From Grimontia sedimenti (GTDB lineage Bacteria > Pseudomonadota > Gammaproteobacteria > Enterobacterales > Vibrionaceae), in contig NZ_JAALDL010000015.1 of NCBI RefSeq assembly GCF_011045095.1, positions 91,805 to 155,804 on the forward strand: a stretch of 64,000 nucleotides of DNA. Reading direction: 5' to 3'. The notes beneath the pieces were generated by a model. It saw only the letters and a program-made list of their open reading frames with translations. It ran no database searches and was not told the DNA's origin. The position numbers were made by a program, and so were the translations under genes. Below are positions 40,501 through 49,776 of the stretch, piece by piece (the first letter of the stretch is position 1; every line of letters begins with the position of its first letter).

Positions 40501-41526
40501 ATGTCCTACACAGCCCCTAGCCAAATTGCAGCTCGCCAGCTCGAGTATTTCGAAGGCAAACACGTTCTGCTTGCTGGTGAGTTGGAAGATACCTTTGCAA
40601 CAGAGCTCGAAGGCACTGCTGCAAGCGTCAGCATCTTCACAACCAACCTTGCTTACGCCAATCAAATGCGTCGTTATCAAAACATTGATGTGCAATTTGG
40701 TGAAAGCTATCAAGCCACACCTCAGGTCGATATGGTTCTGCTCTACTGGCCGAAGGCAAAAGCCGAAGCTGACTTTCTGCTTTCAATGCTCATGGCGGAG
40801 CTTGGCACGGGTACAGAGATAGCCGTTGTAGGCGAGAACCGAAGTGGTGTAAAAAGCATTGAGAAAATGTTTGCGCCCTATGGTCGTGTCACCAAATTTG
40901 ACTCGGCCCGCCGCTGCAGCTTCTATTGGGGACAATGTGATAACCAGCCAGCACCTTTCGTATTGGAAGACTGGTACAAAAGCTATCCACTCAATGTGGG
41001 TGAGCAATCACTGACCATCCGCTCTCTGCCTGGTGTATTCAGTCACGGAGAACTTGATGCAGGTACTCAACTGCTTCTGGATAACTTGCCGACACTGAAA
41101 GGCAAAGTGCTGGATTTTGGCTGTGGAGCCGGTGTGATAGGTACGGTGATTAAGCAACGTTACCCCAACGCAGAAATCACCATGGTCGACATCAGCGCGC
41201 TAGCCATTGCTTCAGCACGCGAAACCTTGCGTTTTAACAATCTTGACGGAGAAGTTTTCGCTTCTGATGTTTATAGCAATATTGACGGGCACTTCGACCA
41301 TATCGTGAGTAATCCTCCGTTTCATGCGGGTCTTAAAACGCATTACGCCGCAACTGAAACCCTACTCGAACGTGCGCCAGAATACCTAAACCGCGCTGGT
41401 GAATTGACGATTGTAGCCAACAGCTTCCTTCGCTATATGCCATTTATTGAAAAGGCATTCGGTCATTGTGAAACACTGGCCAAGAGTAACAAGTTCGCGA
41501 TATATCACGCCGCAAAACGCCAGTAA
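40501..41526 (+). CDS. rsmC: 16S rRNA (guanine-1207-N2)-methyltransferase
   Basis: Methylates G1207 of 16S rRNA using S-adenosylmethionine. 341 residues as two related halves: a degenerate N-terminal methyltransferase-like domain and a catalytic C-terminal one. The SAM-binding motif is [12 protein letters not shown] (about 204-215) and the catalytic motif NPPF in [10 protein letters not shown] (about 270). The start at 40501 ([20 protein letters not shown]) is preferred over a frame opening 24 bases earlier because GAGGT precedes it and it fits the family start. A palindromic terminator follows directly. Confidence 0.93.
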   Translation: MSYTAPSQIAARQLEYFEGKHVLLAGELEDTFATELEGTAASVSIFTTNLAYANQMRRYQNIDVQFGESYQATPQVDMVLLYWPKAKAEADFLLSMLMAELGTGTEIAVVGENRSGVKSIEKMFAPYGRVTKFDSARRCSFYWGQCDNQPAPFVLEDWYKSYPLNVGEQSLTIRSLPGVFSHGELDAGTQLLLDNLPTLKGKVLDFGCGAGVIGTVIKQRYPNAEITMVDISALAIASARETLRFNNLDGEVFASDVYSNIDGHFDHIVSNPPFHAGLKTHYAATETLLERAPEYLNRAGELTIVANSFLRYMPFIEKAFGHCETLAKSNKFAIYHAAKRQ

Positions 41527-41531
41527 CACCA

Positions 41532-41556
41532 AGGGAGCCAGCTGGCTCCTTTTTTG
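41532..41556 (+). terminator. Terminator after rsmC
   Basis: GGAGCCAG/CTGGCTCC back-to-back arms followed by T-run, 8 bases after the rsmC stop. Confidence 0.85.
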
Positions 41557-41759
41557 TTACGGGTTTTAATTCCCGTCAAAAACGTTAATTTTGCGCACTG
41601 CCACGGAGTTCATTGATAACTTACTTGCCAAGAAAAATTAAGTCAGTATAAGGGCTGGAGATGGATTAATTTCATATCCGCCTCTTTTAGCTACCGTCAA
41701 ATTCGACAAAATTCGGCTAAGCAAGGCGTTTTTTGATTTCCGATTTCTCAGGCAGAGAC

Positions 41760-44700
41760 ATGCAAAAAAAACAGAAATTCAAGCGACTTCAGCACACACT
41801 GATGTTGGCTTTTCTGGTGCTGAGTATTACGCCTCTCACCCTGCTGGCTATTTTCTTCCTTGAATCGCACAGCAGCGATCTTGAACAACAAAGCACCACA
41901 CACCTATCTTTCCTACGTGACAACAAAAAAGAGCAAATCATCAGCTACTTTGATGCGCGTCACTCGGAAGTAAAATCTTTTAGCCGCTCAGAACTTGCGA
42001 CCGCCAGTGGCGGGCGCTTCTACGGTTTAATCGCCGCATTCCAACAGCTTGGCGATACGGAAGAAATGGCCCGCAACGTTGCCCGGGAGCGCTATGGCGC
42101 CGATTCAAATGCCACGCTGCCACCCGGCGCTAACGACAGCAACTTCATAGGCAGCGAGCGATATCGCCTGCTGCATAAGCGCTATGACTGGGCCTATAAA
42201 GAACACCTGAAGCGTTCTGATTTTTCAGATATTTTACTGGTCGACATTCACGGAAACGTGGTTTATTCCGCGTTAAAAGATGACGCTTTTGGCTCAAACC
42301 TGCTTTCTGAAAAATGGCGTGAAACCGCAGTAGGTAAAACGTTCTCTGACATCAGGGAGACGGTCGATAGCCCTCTGACAGATAGTGACAATACACCAAT
42401 CGCTTTCACCGACTACACCCAGCAAGCCAATGGTGAAATGGTGGCGTGGTTTGCTGCACCTATCATGCAGCAGGGCTATTTACACAGTTATGTTTTGTTC
42501 AAACTGCCTAATACGGCGTTGGACAAAATGCTTAACAAGACGCCACAGGAAAAGGGTTACATCAGCACCCTGCTGGTGGGCAATGATCTCATCCCTCGTA
42601 ATTTGGTAACGACAGAAAAACTGGCACCAATTAACAGTACCGCTATTGAAGCCGCTCTCGCAGGTCTTCGTGATGTTGGTAGTTTCCTGAGTCCAGAGAA
42701 TCACCGCGTATTGGGTGCCTATGCGCCAGTTGATATTCCGGGTACTTCTTGGGCGATCGTCCTCGAGTTACCTGAAGAAGAAGCATTTGCCCGCATCTAC
42801 CAGTTGGAGAAAATCTTCATAGCGGTCATGGTCATTGCCATTTTGTTGGTGGTGATTGCTTCACACATGCTGTCTAACTCTATCACGGCCCCCTTGCTCA
42901 AACTGACCTGGGCCGCAGAGCAAGTTTCAGCGGGTGATCTAGACCAGAAAATTAACAGCACAGACCGTGAAGATGAGATTGGTAGGCTGGCTGTCAGTTT
43001 TGCCCGTATGCAGCGTTCAGTGCGCGATAAACTGGCGCTCATCCGCGAGCAAAACAAAGAGCTGGAACAAAATATTCAGGTCATCAAGCAAAAGAACGAA
43101 GAGCTTCAACAAGCCGACCGCATGAAAGATGACTTTCTGGCGACAACCTCTCATGAGCTGCGTACACCACTCCACGGCATGGTGGGGATTGCCGAATCCA
43201 TACTTGCCGGCGCTGAAGGCCCGCTGCCAGAACGCCAAAAGCATCAGCTTCAAATGATCATCAACAGTGGCGAGCGTCTCTCAAATCTGGTGGATGATTT
43301 GCTTGATTACCACAAGATGCGTTACGGCGAACTTGAAATCTCTCCGCAAGCCGTCGATACCGCCAATGCGGTGAGATTGGTGATTGAGCTTTCAAGTCAC
43401 CTTTTGGGCGGGAAACCGGTGCGTATCATCAACCAAGTACCTATTGACCTTCCGCTTGTTCGTGCCGATGAACAGCGTCTGGAGCAGGTGCTGTATAACC
43501 TGATTGGTAATGCGATCAAATACACCGATGAAGGCAAGATCATCATCTCTGCCACAGTGCTTGAAGGACAGCTGCGCATTCAGGTTGTAGACACCGGACA
43601 AGGTATCCCGTCGGACCAGCTTGAGTATATTTTCGAACCTCTCACACAAGCGAGCGGCAATGCCGCACAGTATCGTCAGGGCGCCGGACTTGGTCTTTCC
43701 ATCAGTCGTCAGCTCATCGACATCATGGGCGGCCAACTCTACGTATCCAGCCAGCCGATGGTGGGAACAACGTTCAGCTTTACCCTGCCACTCGCAACCG
43801 AGGAAGATAAAGCAAAAACCCGTCTCGCCAACAACGCGCATTTCGCTGTGCCGCGGGTAGAGCTTGATCAGGCTGATTACACCCAATTACCGGAAAACCC
43901 AGACGGTCCTTTGATTCTGGTAGTTGATGATGAGCCAGTAAACTTACAGGTTCTAAATAACTTCCTGCGTCTTGAAGGCTACCGTGTCAAAGCAGTGGAA
44001 AATGGCCGTCAGGCAATTGAGTCCGTTACGATGGAAAAACCATCGCTGATGCTGCTTGACGTCATGATGCCAGAATTAAGTGGCTATGAAGTCTGTAGCC
44101 ATCTTCGGGAGCGTTACAGCCGGGCAGACCTGCCTATCATCATGCTTTCGGCCTTGGGGCAGGTTCAGGATAAGGTGAAAGGCTTTGATGCTGGTGCCAA
44201 TGACTACCTGACAAAACCTTTCAACAAGGATGAACTAAGCGCCAGGATCCGCGCTTACATCAATGCTTCACTGACTGAACAGGAACGCGAACATAACCGC
44301 ACGCTGCAAAAAGAAATCCACTTTAGGGAACAAGTAGAAGCGGGCCTGCGCGAAGTACAAAACAGATTGCTCGGCATGCTGGATAGCGCATCTGAAGGAA
44401 TTATCTGTGTGCAGGAAAGTGGCAAGATCACCTATGCCAACGATGCGTGTAGTGAAATCTTCCATTTAAGCGCAGAGCAGATTGAACGCCACCAGCTGGA
44501 TGATTTTCTGGCCATGGCGTTGCCTGAACCAGAATCAAACCGAGGACACTACAGCGGTCAGTTCAGATTTAAAGTCGATGGAGATATTGTCGATATTGAC
44601 ACTGACTTAATCACGCTACCTGAATCATCTGGCTTACAAATGATGCTTATCCTCAACACGGGTAAGAAGGCGTCATCACACCGGGTGCAATTGTTGGAAA

Positions 44701-45137
44701 ATGCCGTCTCGGCACTGGCAGATTATGCCTATGACGGTGACATGGACAAACTGCAACAACTCAGGGAATTAGGTGGTGAATTCACCCGCATGGCCGACCG
44801 TTTCTCTGGCAGCAAGCCGGATAAGGCCGATATCCTGCGCGACACTCTGGTCAAAGTCATGAGTGCTACCTTGAATTTCTGGCAGAATTCGACAGGAAAA
44901 ACCAAGTTTGATCTGGCGGAAGAAAGTGGGCTTTGGCGAGTCTATCTGGATAGAAGCACCCTTCAGACACGAACGCTGGATAAGTACCTCCACGTCGAAA
45001 CCGTTCCAAAATCGCCGCGTTGGCGTACTGTCATCAGCACTATCGATTTTGTTCTTGAACGTTGCCCTGAAGAAAACAAAGAAAGAAGTGAGCTTGAAGT
45101 GCTCAGAGAAAGGCTTCAGGCTTTGATTTCAAGATAA
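41760..45137 (+). CDS. chiS: ChiS, chitin-responsive hybrid sensor kinase and DNA-binding regulator
   Basis: Membrane regulator that switches on chitin use when chitobiose-loaded binding protein no longer holds it off. About 1125 residues: helix 11-33, periplasmic sensor (about 34-350), helix 353-375, HAMP linker, HisKA with His465 in TTSHELRTP, ATPase motifs NAIKYTDEGK and DTGQGIP, receiver with Asp767 in LMLLDVMMPE, a PAS-like segment (about 870-950), and a C-terminal region (about 1015-1125) matching the DNA-binding part of V. cholerae ChiS (His469, Asp772 there). In V. cholerae ChiS is known to bind the chitobiose promoter directly. The ATG at 41760 is chosen; a TTG 27 bases upstream is possible. 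A terminator separates it from the operon it controls. Confidence 0.93.
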   Translation: MQKKQKFKRLQHTLMLAFLVLSITPLTLLAIFFLESHSSDLEQQSTTHLSFLRDNKKEQIISYFDARHSEVKSFSRSELATASGGRFYGLIAAFQQLGDTEEMARNVARERYGADSNATLPPGANDSNFIGSERYRLLHKRYDWAYKEHLKRSDFSDILLVDIHGNVVYSALKDDAFGSNLLSEKWRETAVGKTFSDIRETVDSPLTDSDNTPIAFTDYTQQANGEMVAWFAAPIMQQGYLHSYVLFKLPNTALDKMLNKTPQEKGYISTLLVGNDLIPRNLVTTEKLAPINSTAIEAALAGLRDVGSFLSPENHRVLGAYAPVDIPGTSWAIVLELPEEEAFARIYQLEKIFIAVMVIAILLVVIASHMLSNSITAPLLKLTWAAEQVSAGDLDQKINSTDREDEIGRLAVSFARMQRSVRDKLALIREQNKELEQNIQVIKQKNEELQQADRMKDDFLATTSHELRTPLHGMVGIAESILAGAEGPLPERQKHQLQMIINSGERLSNLVDDLLDYHKMRYGELEISPQAVDTANAVRLVIELSSHLLGGKPVRIINQVPIDLPLVRADEQRLEQVLYNLIGNAIKYTDEGKIIISATVLEGQLRIQVVDTGQGIPSDQLEYIFEPLTQASGNAAQYRQGAGLGLSISRQLIDIMGGQLYVSSQPMVGTTFSFTLPLATEEDKAKTRLANNAHFAVPRVELDQADYTQLPENPDGPLILVVDDEPVNLQVLNNFLRLEGYRVKAVENGRQAIESVTMEKPSLMLLDVMMPELSGYEVCSHLRERYSRADLPIIMLSALGQVQDKVKGFDAGANDYLTKPFNKDELSARIRAYINASLTEQEREHNRTLQKEIHFREQVEAGLREVQNRLLGMLDSASEGIICVQESGKITYANDACSEIFHLSAEQIERHQLDDFLAMALPEPESNRGHYSGQFRFKVDGDIVDIDTDLITLPESSGLQMMLILNTGKKASSHRVQLLENAVSALADYAYDGDMDKLQQLRELGGEFTRMADRFSGSKPDKADILRDTLVKVMSATLNFWQNSTGKTKFDLAEESGLWRVYLDRSTLQTRTLDKYLHVETVPKSPRWRTVISTIDFVLERCPEENKERSELEVLRERLQALISR

Positions 45138-45152
45138 TCCAGTCATACCAAT

Positions 45153-45177
45153 AAGCCCCGCACAGGGGCTTTTTTTT
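45153..45177 (+). terminator. Terminator after chiS
   Basis: AAGCCCC, loop GCACAG, GGGGCTT and a T-run, 15 bases after the chiS stop. Confidence 0.88.
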
Positions 45178-45650
45178 CGACATAAATTCCCTCACACTTC
45201 ATCTCTCAAAAGATAAGCCCAGGCGTGCGCTTGCTCCACTCATGGCAAAATGCATTCTTGCTTTAGCCCTTCTCTCTCGCGCTAGACGCTCCTCAGAGTT
45301 GTCTTATCTAAACCTTCGCCAGAGCGCTTGAAAGCCCCTCCATAAGGGCACAGCCGGCGCTTGTATATCGCTATGCAGAGCGACAACCAAACTTAATTTT
45401 CGGCGTAAAACCCACAACTCAACACACCTTGCATAGGGCGATTTTGCCGTAAAACACACCGTTAAAAGTGTTCTATTTTTAACCTCAACATAAAAGTGTG
45501 AGACTTTTTTTCCGTTTATGAGAAGAGAATCACAACAAAATCAGCCCCCAAATTTTCAGCAGAAAATTAACGACTCAAACAAACGGAGATCGAGATCACT
45601 CAATATTTCAATCTCGTTAAAGACCATATTTAGAGGGGGCCAAATGATTA

Positions 45651-45662
45651 GTAACCACTAAC
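45651..45662. promoter_or_regulatory. SlmA-like binding site in the chitobiose operon control region
   Basis: GTAACCACTAAC fits the SlmA core pattern GTNA-N4-TNAC exactly. SlmA, the nucleoid occlusion protein, is a known direct activator of the chitobiose promoter in V. cholerae, so a site here, about 300 bases before the first gene, is plausible. The match is short and could be chance. Confidence 0.45.
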
Positions 45663-45723
45663 ATCAATGGGTAATAAAACCCGAATCAGGACATTTTTTG
45701 ACCTTAGTCAAATGTGGTAACGC

Positions 45724-45759
45724 CTTGTCAAAACCGTCAATATTGACGGTTTTGACAAG
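45724..45759. promoter_or_regulatory. Perfect 36-bp palindrome upstream of the chitobiose operon
   Basis: Two gapless 18-base arms; the left arm reads CTTGTCAAAACCGTCAAT and the right is its exact reverse complement. It is not followed by a T-run. It overlaps a consensus -35 hexamer and lies about 200 bases before the binding-protein ATG, and a related dyad (TTTGAC...GTCAAA) is 12 bases upstream. Likely an operator, possibly for ChiS or another dimeric regulator; the protein is not known. Confidence 0.65.
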
Positions 45760-45959
45760 AGGTAGGTTTCTTTTAACGTTTTTAACGGGCGACCCAATTG
45801 ACCAAAAAACAGAACCGGAGTTTCCTTACATTGCACTGAGCCTGCACGGCCATGTGGATGACCAAGTTCACTTGAGTGGTTATCCATAGCGGGTTCCGGC
45901 CTGACCAAATTGATTACGGTCAGAACCAAGTGGAACAAAGCAACTAGTAAGGAACAGCT

Positions 45960-47642
45960 ATGCTTGCCAATCTAAAGAAAACAAAACTTGCAGTAGCCGT
46001 CGTTGCGGCCGCAGCGTCGGTACTGACAGCTCCTGTTGTCAGCGCTGCCGATAGAGTAGAACTAACTATCGTACCTGACTTCTACCCACAACTTACTCGT
46101 AACTTCAACCCGTTCTTGCAGAACAACCTGAAGTCGACTCTGGACTTTGTTTACGAGCCACTGGTTATCTTCAACCAGTTGGACGGCAACACTCCAGTAA
46201 TGCGTCTGGCGAAGGACTACACAATCTCAGATGACCTGAGAAAAGTAACTTTCGAAATCCGTGAAGGCGTTAAATGGTCTGACGGCACACCTTTCACTGC
46301 AGAGGACGTGGCATTTACTTACAACCTGATCCGTGAAAACGCAGCGCTTGACCTTGCAGGCAACGCAGCTCTGATCAGCGACGTTAAAGTGAAAGGCAAC
46401 AGCGTTGAAATTTCGCTGAACGAAGCTAACTCTTCAGCACCTTTCAAACTGGTTCAAACACATCCTGTTCCTAAGCACATCTGGAGCAAGATCGACAAGC
46501 CAGAAGCTTTCGCGAACGAAACTCCAGTTGGTTCTGGCCCGTTCACCGAAGTTGATACCTTCACCAGCAACCTGTATGTACAGTGTGAAAACCCTAACTA
46601 CTGGGATGCTGACAGCGTAGCTATCGACTGTCTGCGTATGCCTCTGATCAACAACAACGACGGTCTTCTGTCTAAGATTGTTGCTTCTGAGCTGGACTGG
46701 ACTTCTTCGTTCATCCCAGATATCGACGCAGTTTACGCATCAGTGAACAAGAACCACAAATACTGGCCAGCACCAGTAGGCTCTTCTGTTAACCTGCTGG
46801 TTAACTTCGAGCACCCAGAAGCAGCTAAGAACGAAGCTCTGACTAACGTTGACTTCCGTCGCGCAATGTCTACTGCTATCGACCGTCAATCAATCATTGA
46901 CATCGCGTTCTACGGTGCAGGTTCTCCAAACCACTCTGCAGCTGGTATCGCAGCGCTTTACCAAAGCTGGTCTAACCCTGCAACTTACGATGCAGCGAAG
47001 AAATTCAACTCATACAACGTTGAGTTTTCTAAAGAACTGCTGAAGAAAGCAGGCTTCAAAGACATCAATGGTGACGGTTTCGTAGAAACTCCATCAGGCA
47101 AGAGCTTTGAACTGGCAATCCAGACTCCTTCTGGCTGGACTGACTGGAACAACACTTCACAACTGGCAGCAGAAAACCTGGCAGATGTGGGTATCAAAGC
47201 GAAAGCTGTAACGCCTGACTTCTCTGTTTACAACGAAGCAATGGCTGGTGGTACGTTTGACGTAGCTCTGACTAACTACTTCACAGGTCCAGATCCACAC
47301 CAGACTTGGGACACTGGCTTCCACTCTCGCTTCATGGCGAAAGAAGGTAACCCACGCTTCGCTATGCACCGCTTCAAGAGCGCGGAAGTAGACGAGCTGC
47401 TGGAGAAATTCTACTCAACAGCTGACCGTGACGAGCAAGTGGAAATGGCTCACCAGATTGAAAAGATCCTTTCTGACAATCAAGTAGTGATTCCAGTTCT
47501 GTCTGCGGCTTCTACTTACCAGTTCAACGAATCACGCTTCACTGGCTGGTGGAGTGCGGACAATGCCAAAGGCCGTCCAATGATTTGGCAAGGTATCAAT
47601 GAGCGTCTGCTGCACATTCTTGACCTTAAGCCAAAAGCTTAA
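45960..47642 (+). CDS. cbp: Periplasmic chitin-oligosaccharide (chitobiose) binding protein
   Basis: Solute-binding protein of the chitobiose ABC importer and, in V. cholerae, the periplasmic partner that keeps ChiS inactive until it binds chitin sugars. 560 residues; the first 29 (ending APVVSA) are a signal peptide, followed by ADRVELTIVPDFYPQLT. The fold is the large Dpp/Opp class (SBP_bac_5), with DYTISDDLRKVTFEIREGVKWSDGTPFTAEDV in separate readable pieces near residue 85-115 and VGSGPFTEVD near 190. High codon regularity suggests strong expression. Ribosome site AAGGA before the ATG. A GC-rich hairpin separates it from the permease genes, which fits a higher level of the binding protein. 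Confidence 0.93.
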   Translation: MLANLKKTKLAVAVVAAAASVLTAPVVSAADRVELTIVPDFYPQLTRNFNPFLQNNLKSTLDFVYEPLVIFNQLDGNTPVMRLAKDYTISDDLRKVTFEIREGVKWSDGTPFTAEDVAFTYNLIRENAALDLAGNAALISDVKVKGNSVEISLNEANSSAPFKLVQTHPVPKHIWSKIDKPEAFANETPVGSGPFTEVDTFTSNLYVQCENPNYWDADSVAIDCLRMPLINNNDGLLSKIVASELDWTSSFIPDIDAVYASVNKNHKYWPAPVGSSVNLLVNFEHPEAAKNEALTNVDFRRAMSTAIDRQSIIDIAFYGAGSPNHSAAGIAALYQSWSNPATYDAAKKFNSYNVEFSKELLKKAGFKDINGDGFVETPSGKSFELAIQTPSGWTDWNNTSQLAAENLADVGIKAKAVTPDFSVYNEAMAGGTFDVALTNYFTGPDPHQTWDTGFHSRFMAKEGNPRFAMHRFKSAEVDELLEKFYSTADRDEQVEMAHQIEKILSDNQVVIPVLSAASTYQFNESRFTGWWSADNAKGRPMIWQGINERLLHILDLKPKA

Positions 47643-47653
47643 TCTCTAAATCT

Positions 47654-47673
47654 GGCGGCGCATCCGCGCCGCC
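47654..47673 (+). promoter_or_regulatory. GC-only hairpin between binding-protein and permease genes
   Basis: GGCGGCGC, loop ATCC, GCGCCGCC, 11 bases after the cbp stop, with only TCTTTCC after it. Too poor a T-run for a full terminator; more likely a partial terminator or an mRNA 3'-end protector that favours the binding-protein transcript, as known for other ABC operons. Confidence 0.6.
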
Positions 47674-47761
47674 TCTTTCCAAAGATAAACAATCGGTACT
47701 TTTGACCTTGGAGCTTTAATTCTTTGGTCACGGCTTCGTCGTGCCACTTAAGGTGTGAGTT

Positions 47762-48748
47762 ATGGGATTTTTTCTTAATAGATTAATGTTTTATTTTGGC
47801 GCATTGCTTATCGCAATCACGCTGAATTTTATTTTACCACGTGCAATGCCCGGCGACCCGGTGACCATGATGTTTGCCAACGCGAGTGTACAGGTAACCC
47901 CTGAACGTATCGCGGCAATGAAAGCACTTTTGGGTTTCGTTGATGGCCCTATCCACGTTCAGTTCCTGACTTACGTGAAAAGTATTTTCACTTGGGAGCT
48001 TGGCGTATCTACCCAATTCTATCCAATGACTGTTAACGAGCTGATTGCTAAGTCTCTGGGTTGGACTCTGTTCCTTGCAGGTACTTCCGTAGTGATGGCG
48101 TTTTGTATCGGTTCAGTGGTTGGTATCTTCGCGGCATGGCGCCGTGGCAGTCGCTTCGACTCATTCGTATCTCCAGGCTTTATGGCCTTACAGGCAATTC
48201 CACCTGTTGTTATCGGTATGCTTATCCTTTTCATATTCGGTATCACACTCAAGTGGTTCCCGACATCTTACGGCATGCCAGAGGGTGCAATCCTCGACTT
48301 CACCAGCTGGGAGACTTACAGCGGTATTCTCTACCACGCTTTTCTTCCTCTGTTCTGTGCGACCATCGCACAAATCGGTGGCTTCCTTATCAACATGCGT
48401 AACAACATGATCAACTTGTTGGCGGAAGACTACATCACCATGGCTAAGGGTAAAGGCCTTTCCGAGAACCGCGTTGTCTTCAACTACGCCGCTCGTAACG
48501 CCCTGTTGCCAACCGTGACTGCGCTATCTATGGCGCTCGGTATGGCGGTTGCCGGTCAGCTGGTTGTAGAAATGATTTTCCAATACCCAGGTTTGGGTAC
48601 TGCGATGCTTAATGCCGTTAACGGCCGTGACTACCAAGTACTGCAGGGCCTGCTGATCATCCTGACCATCGTTATGCTGTGCTTCAACTTCATCGCTGAT
48701 GTTCTCATCGTTTTGCTTGACCCACGTCTGCGTAAGGGAGGCAAATAA
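47762..48748 (+). CDS. Chitobiose ABC transporter permease (DppB/OppB type)
   Basis: One of the two inner-membrane channel subunits of the chitobiose importer. 328 residues, six helices, the first at 9-28 after a short N-terminus. PRAMPGDPVTMM and the cytoplasmic EAA-type coupling loop (MAKGKGLSENRVVFNYAARNALLPT, in two parts near 225-250) identify the DppB class. It starts the membrane-transporter part of the operon: the second permease begins 2 bases after its stop, then two ATPases. Sugar rather than peptide specificity is inferred from the operon, which matches V. cholerae VC0619-VC0616. Confidence 0.92.
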   Translation: MGFFLNRLMFYFGALLIAITLNFILPRAMPGDPVTMMFANASVQVTPERIAAMKALLGFVDGPIHVQFLTYVKSIFTWELGVSTQFYPMTVNELIAKSLGWTLFLAGTSVVMAFCIGSVVGIFAAWRRGSRFDSFVSPGFMALQAIPPVVIGMLILFIFGITLKWFPTSYGMPEGAILDFTSWETYSGILYHAFLPLFCATIAQIGGFLINMRNNMINLLAEDYITMAKGKGLSENRVVFNYAARNALLPTVTALSMALGMAVAGQLVVEMIFQYPGLGTAMLNAVNGRDYQVLQGLLIILTIVMLCFNFIADVLIVLLDPRLRKGGK

Positions 48749-48750
48749 TC

Positions 48751-49776
48751 ATGAAAGATTTTCTTAATATTATTCGCGGTAATACAAAAGCTCTGGTAGG
48801 TGTCATCTTAATTCTGATGTTTATCATCGCCGCTGTGTTTGCACCGTTTCTTTCTCAGTACGACCCGCACAAGCGCACGGGCGCACCACACGAATACCCA
48901 GGTTTTGTCGTCAAAATGGCACAGGCTAATCCAGATGGCTGGGTAGCCGAGAACCTGGCAGATAACCAACGTCGTCTGCGCATGTCAAAAGATGGTGAAC
49001 ACGTGATGGGTACTACCCGTCTTGGCCGCGACATCTGGTCTCAGGTGGTTCACGGTGCGCGAACGTCACTGTTCGTTGGCTTCACTGCAGGTATCTTCGT
49101 GTGTGTGGTTGCCACCATCATGGGTATCTCAGCAGGTTACTTTGGCGGACGTGTAGATAACGTGCTGTCAGGTGCGATGAACGTCATGCTGGTTATGCCT
49201 CAGCTTCCAATCGTGATGGTAGTGGCAGCATTCGTCGGGCAGGCAGGTCCGCTCACCATCGCCTTGGTAATAGCCTTAACCTCCTGGGCATGGGGCGCCA
49301 GGGTAATCCGCTCCCAGACACTGGCAATTCGTGAGAAAGAGTTCGTTAAAGCCGCAGAAGTGCTTGGCGAATCCCGCACTCGCATCCTGTTTGTTGAAAT
49401 CCTGCCGAACCTTATCCCTCTGGTAGGTGCAAGCTTCATCGGCTCTGTGATGTACGCCATCCTGACTGAGTCTGTGCTCTCGTTCATCGGTATGGGCGAT
49501 CCGAGCGCAGTGAGCTGGGGTTCAATGCTGTACAACGTACGTACCTCTTCAGCAATGCAACTGGGTATCTGGTGGGAAGTACTGGCACCTTGTTTGGCGC
49601 TGAGCTTGCTGTCTCTTGCACTGGCACTGGTTAACTTCGCAGTCGATGAAATCGCTAACCCGCAGTTGCGTGCACAAAAAGGCCTTAAGCGCTGGAAGAA
49701 GATGCAAGCAGCAGAAACTCAGTCACGTGCAGAAACTGAGCTGACTCCACAAGTAGCAATGAGCGGAGAGAAATAA
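48751..49776 (+). CDS. Chitobiose ABC transporter permease (DppC/OppC type)
   Basis: Second channel subunit, 341 residues. It has the DppC layout: N-terminal helix (about 13-34), a periplasmic segment carrying MGTTRLGRDIWSQVVHGART, then five helices with the coupling loop IREKEFVKAAEVLGES (about 195). The C-terminal tail past helix six (about 300-341) is longer than usual and charged. Its stop codon overlaps the start of the first ATPase by one base (TAATG), so expression is tightly coupled. Confidence 0.92.
   Translation: MKDFLNIIRGNTKALVGVILILMFIIAAVFAPFLSQYDPHKRTGAPHEYPGFVVKMAQANPDGWVAENLADNQRRLRMSKDGEHVMGTTRLGRDIWSQVVHGARTSLFVGFTAGIFVCVVATIMGISAGYFGGRVDNVLSGAMNVMLVMPQLPIVMVVAAFVGQAGPLTIALVIALTSWAWGARVIRSQTLAIREKEFVKAAEVLGESRTRILFVEILPNLIPLVGASFIGSVMYAILTESVLSFIGMGDPSAVSWGSMLYNVRTSSAMQLGIWWEVLAPCLALSLLSLALALVNFAVDEIANPQLRAQKGLKRWKKMQAAETQSRAETELTPQVAMSGEK

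Larger units (their letters stand above)
45178..45959 (+). other. 0.78-kb control region of the chitobiose operon
   Basis: No gene is supported in this stretch. The first 270 bases show nothing recognisable. From about 45470 it becomes AT-rich and dense in dyads: the SlmA-like site (45651-45662), the TTTGAC-CTTA-GTCAAA dyad (45697-45712) and the 36-bp perfect palindrome (45724-45759). The right arm of the palindrome includes TTGACA (45752-45757), a perfect -35 hexamer, but with only a weak -10 about 16 bases later, the usual look of an activator-dependent promoter. A leader of some 170 bases would then precede the binding-protein gene. Confidence 0.5.

Noticed and set aside
41733-41759. TTG start for ChiS, nine codons upstream
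   Set aside because: Possible, with a weak AAGG before it, but the ATG at 41760 gives a normal membrane-protein N-terminus, so it was preferred. Not excluded.
45181-45470. Possible decayed gene upstream of the chitobiose control region
   Set aside because: No frame of useful length and no recognisable residues; left as featureless.
45590-45640. CRP site in the chitobiose control region (GGAGATCGAGATCACT)
   Set aside because: Three of ten core bases mismatch; too weak to list as a feature although CRP control of chitin genes is likely.
45698-45938. Small open frames on both strands over the chitobiose control region
   Set aside because: They arise from the symmetric palindrome (the same residues appear on both strands), have no ribosome site and no recognisable product.
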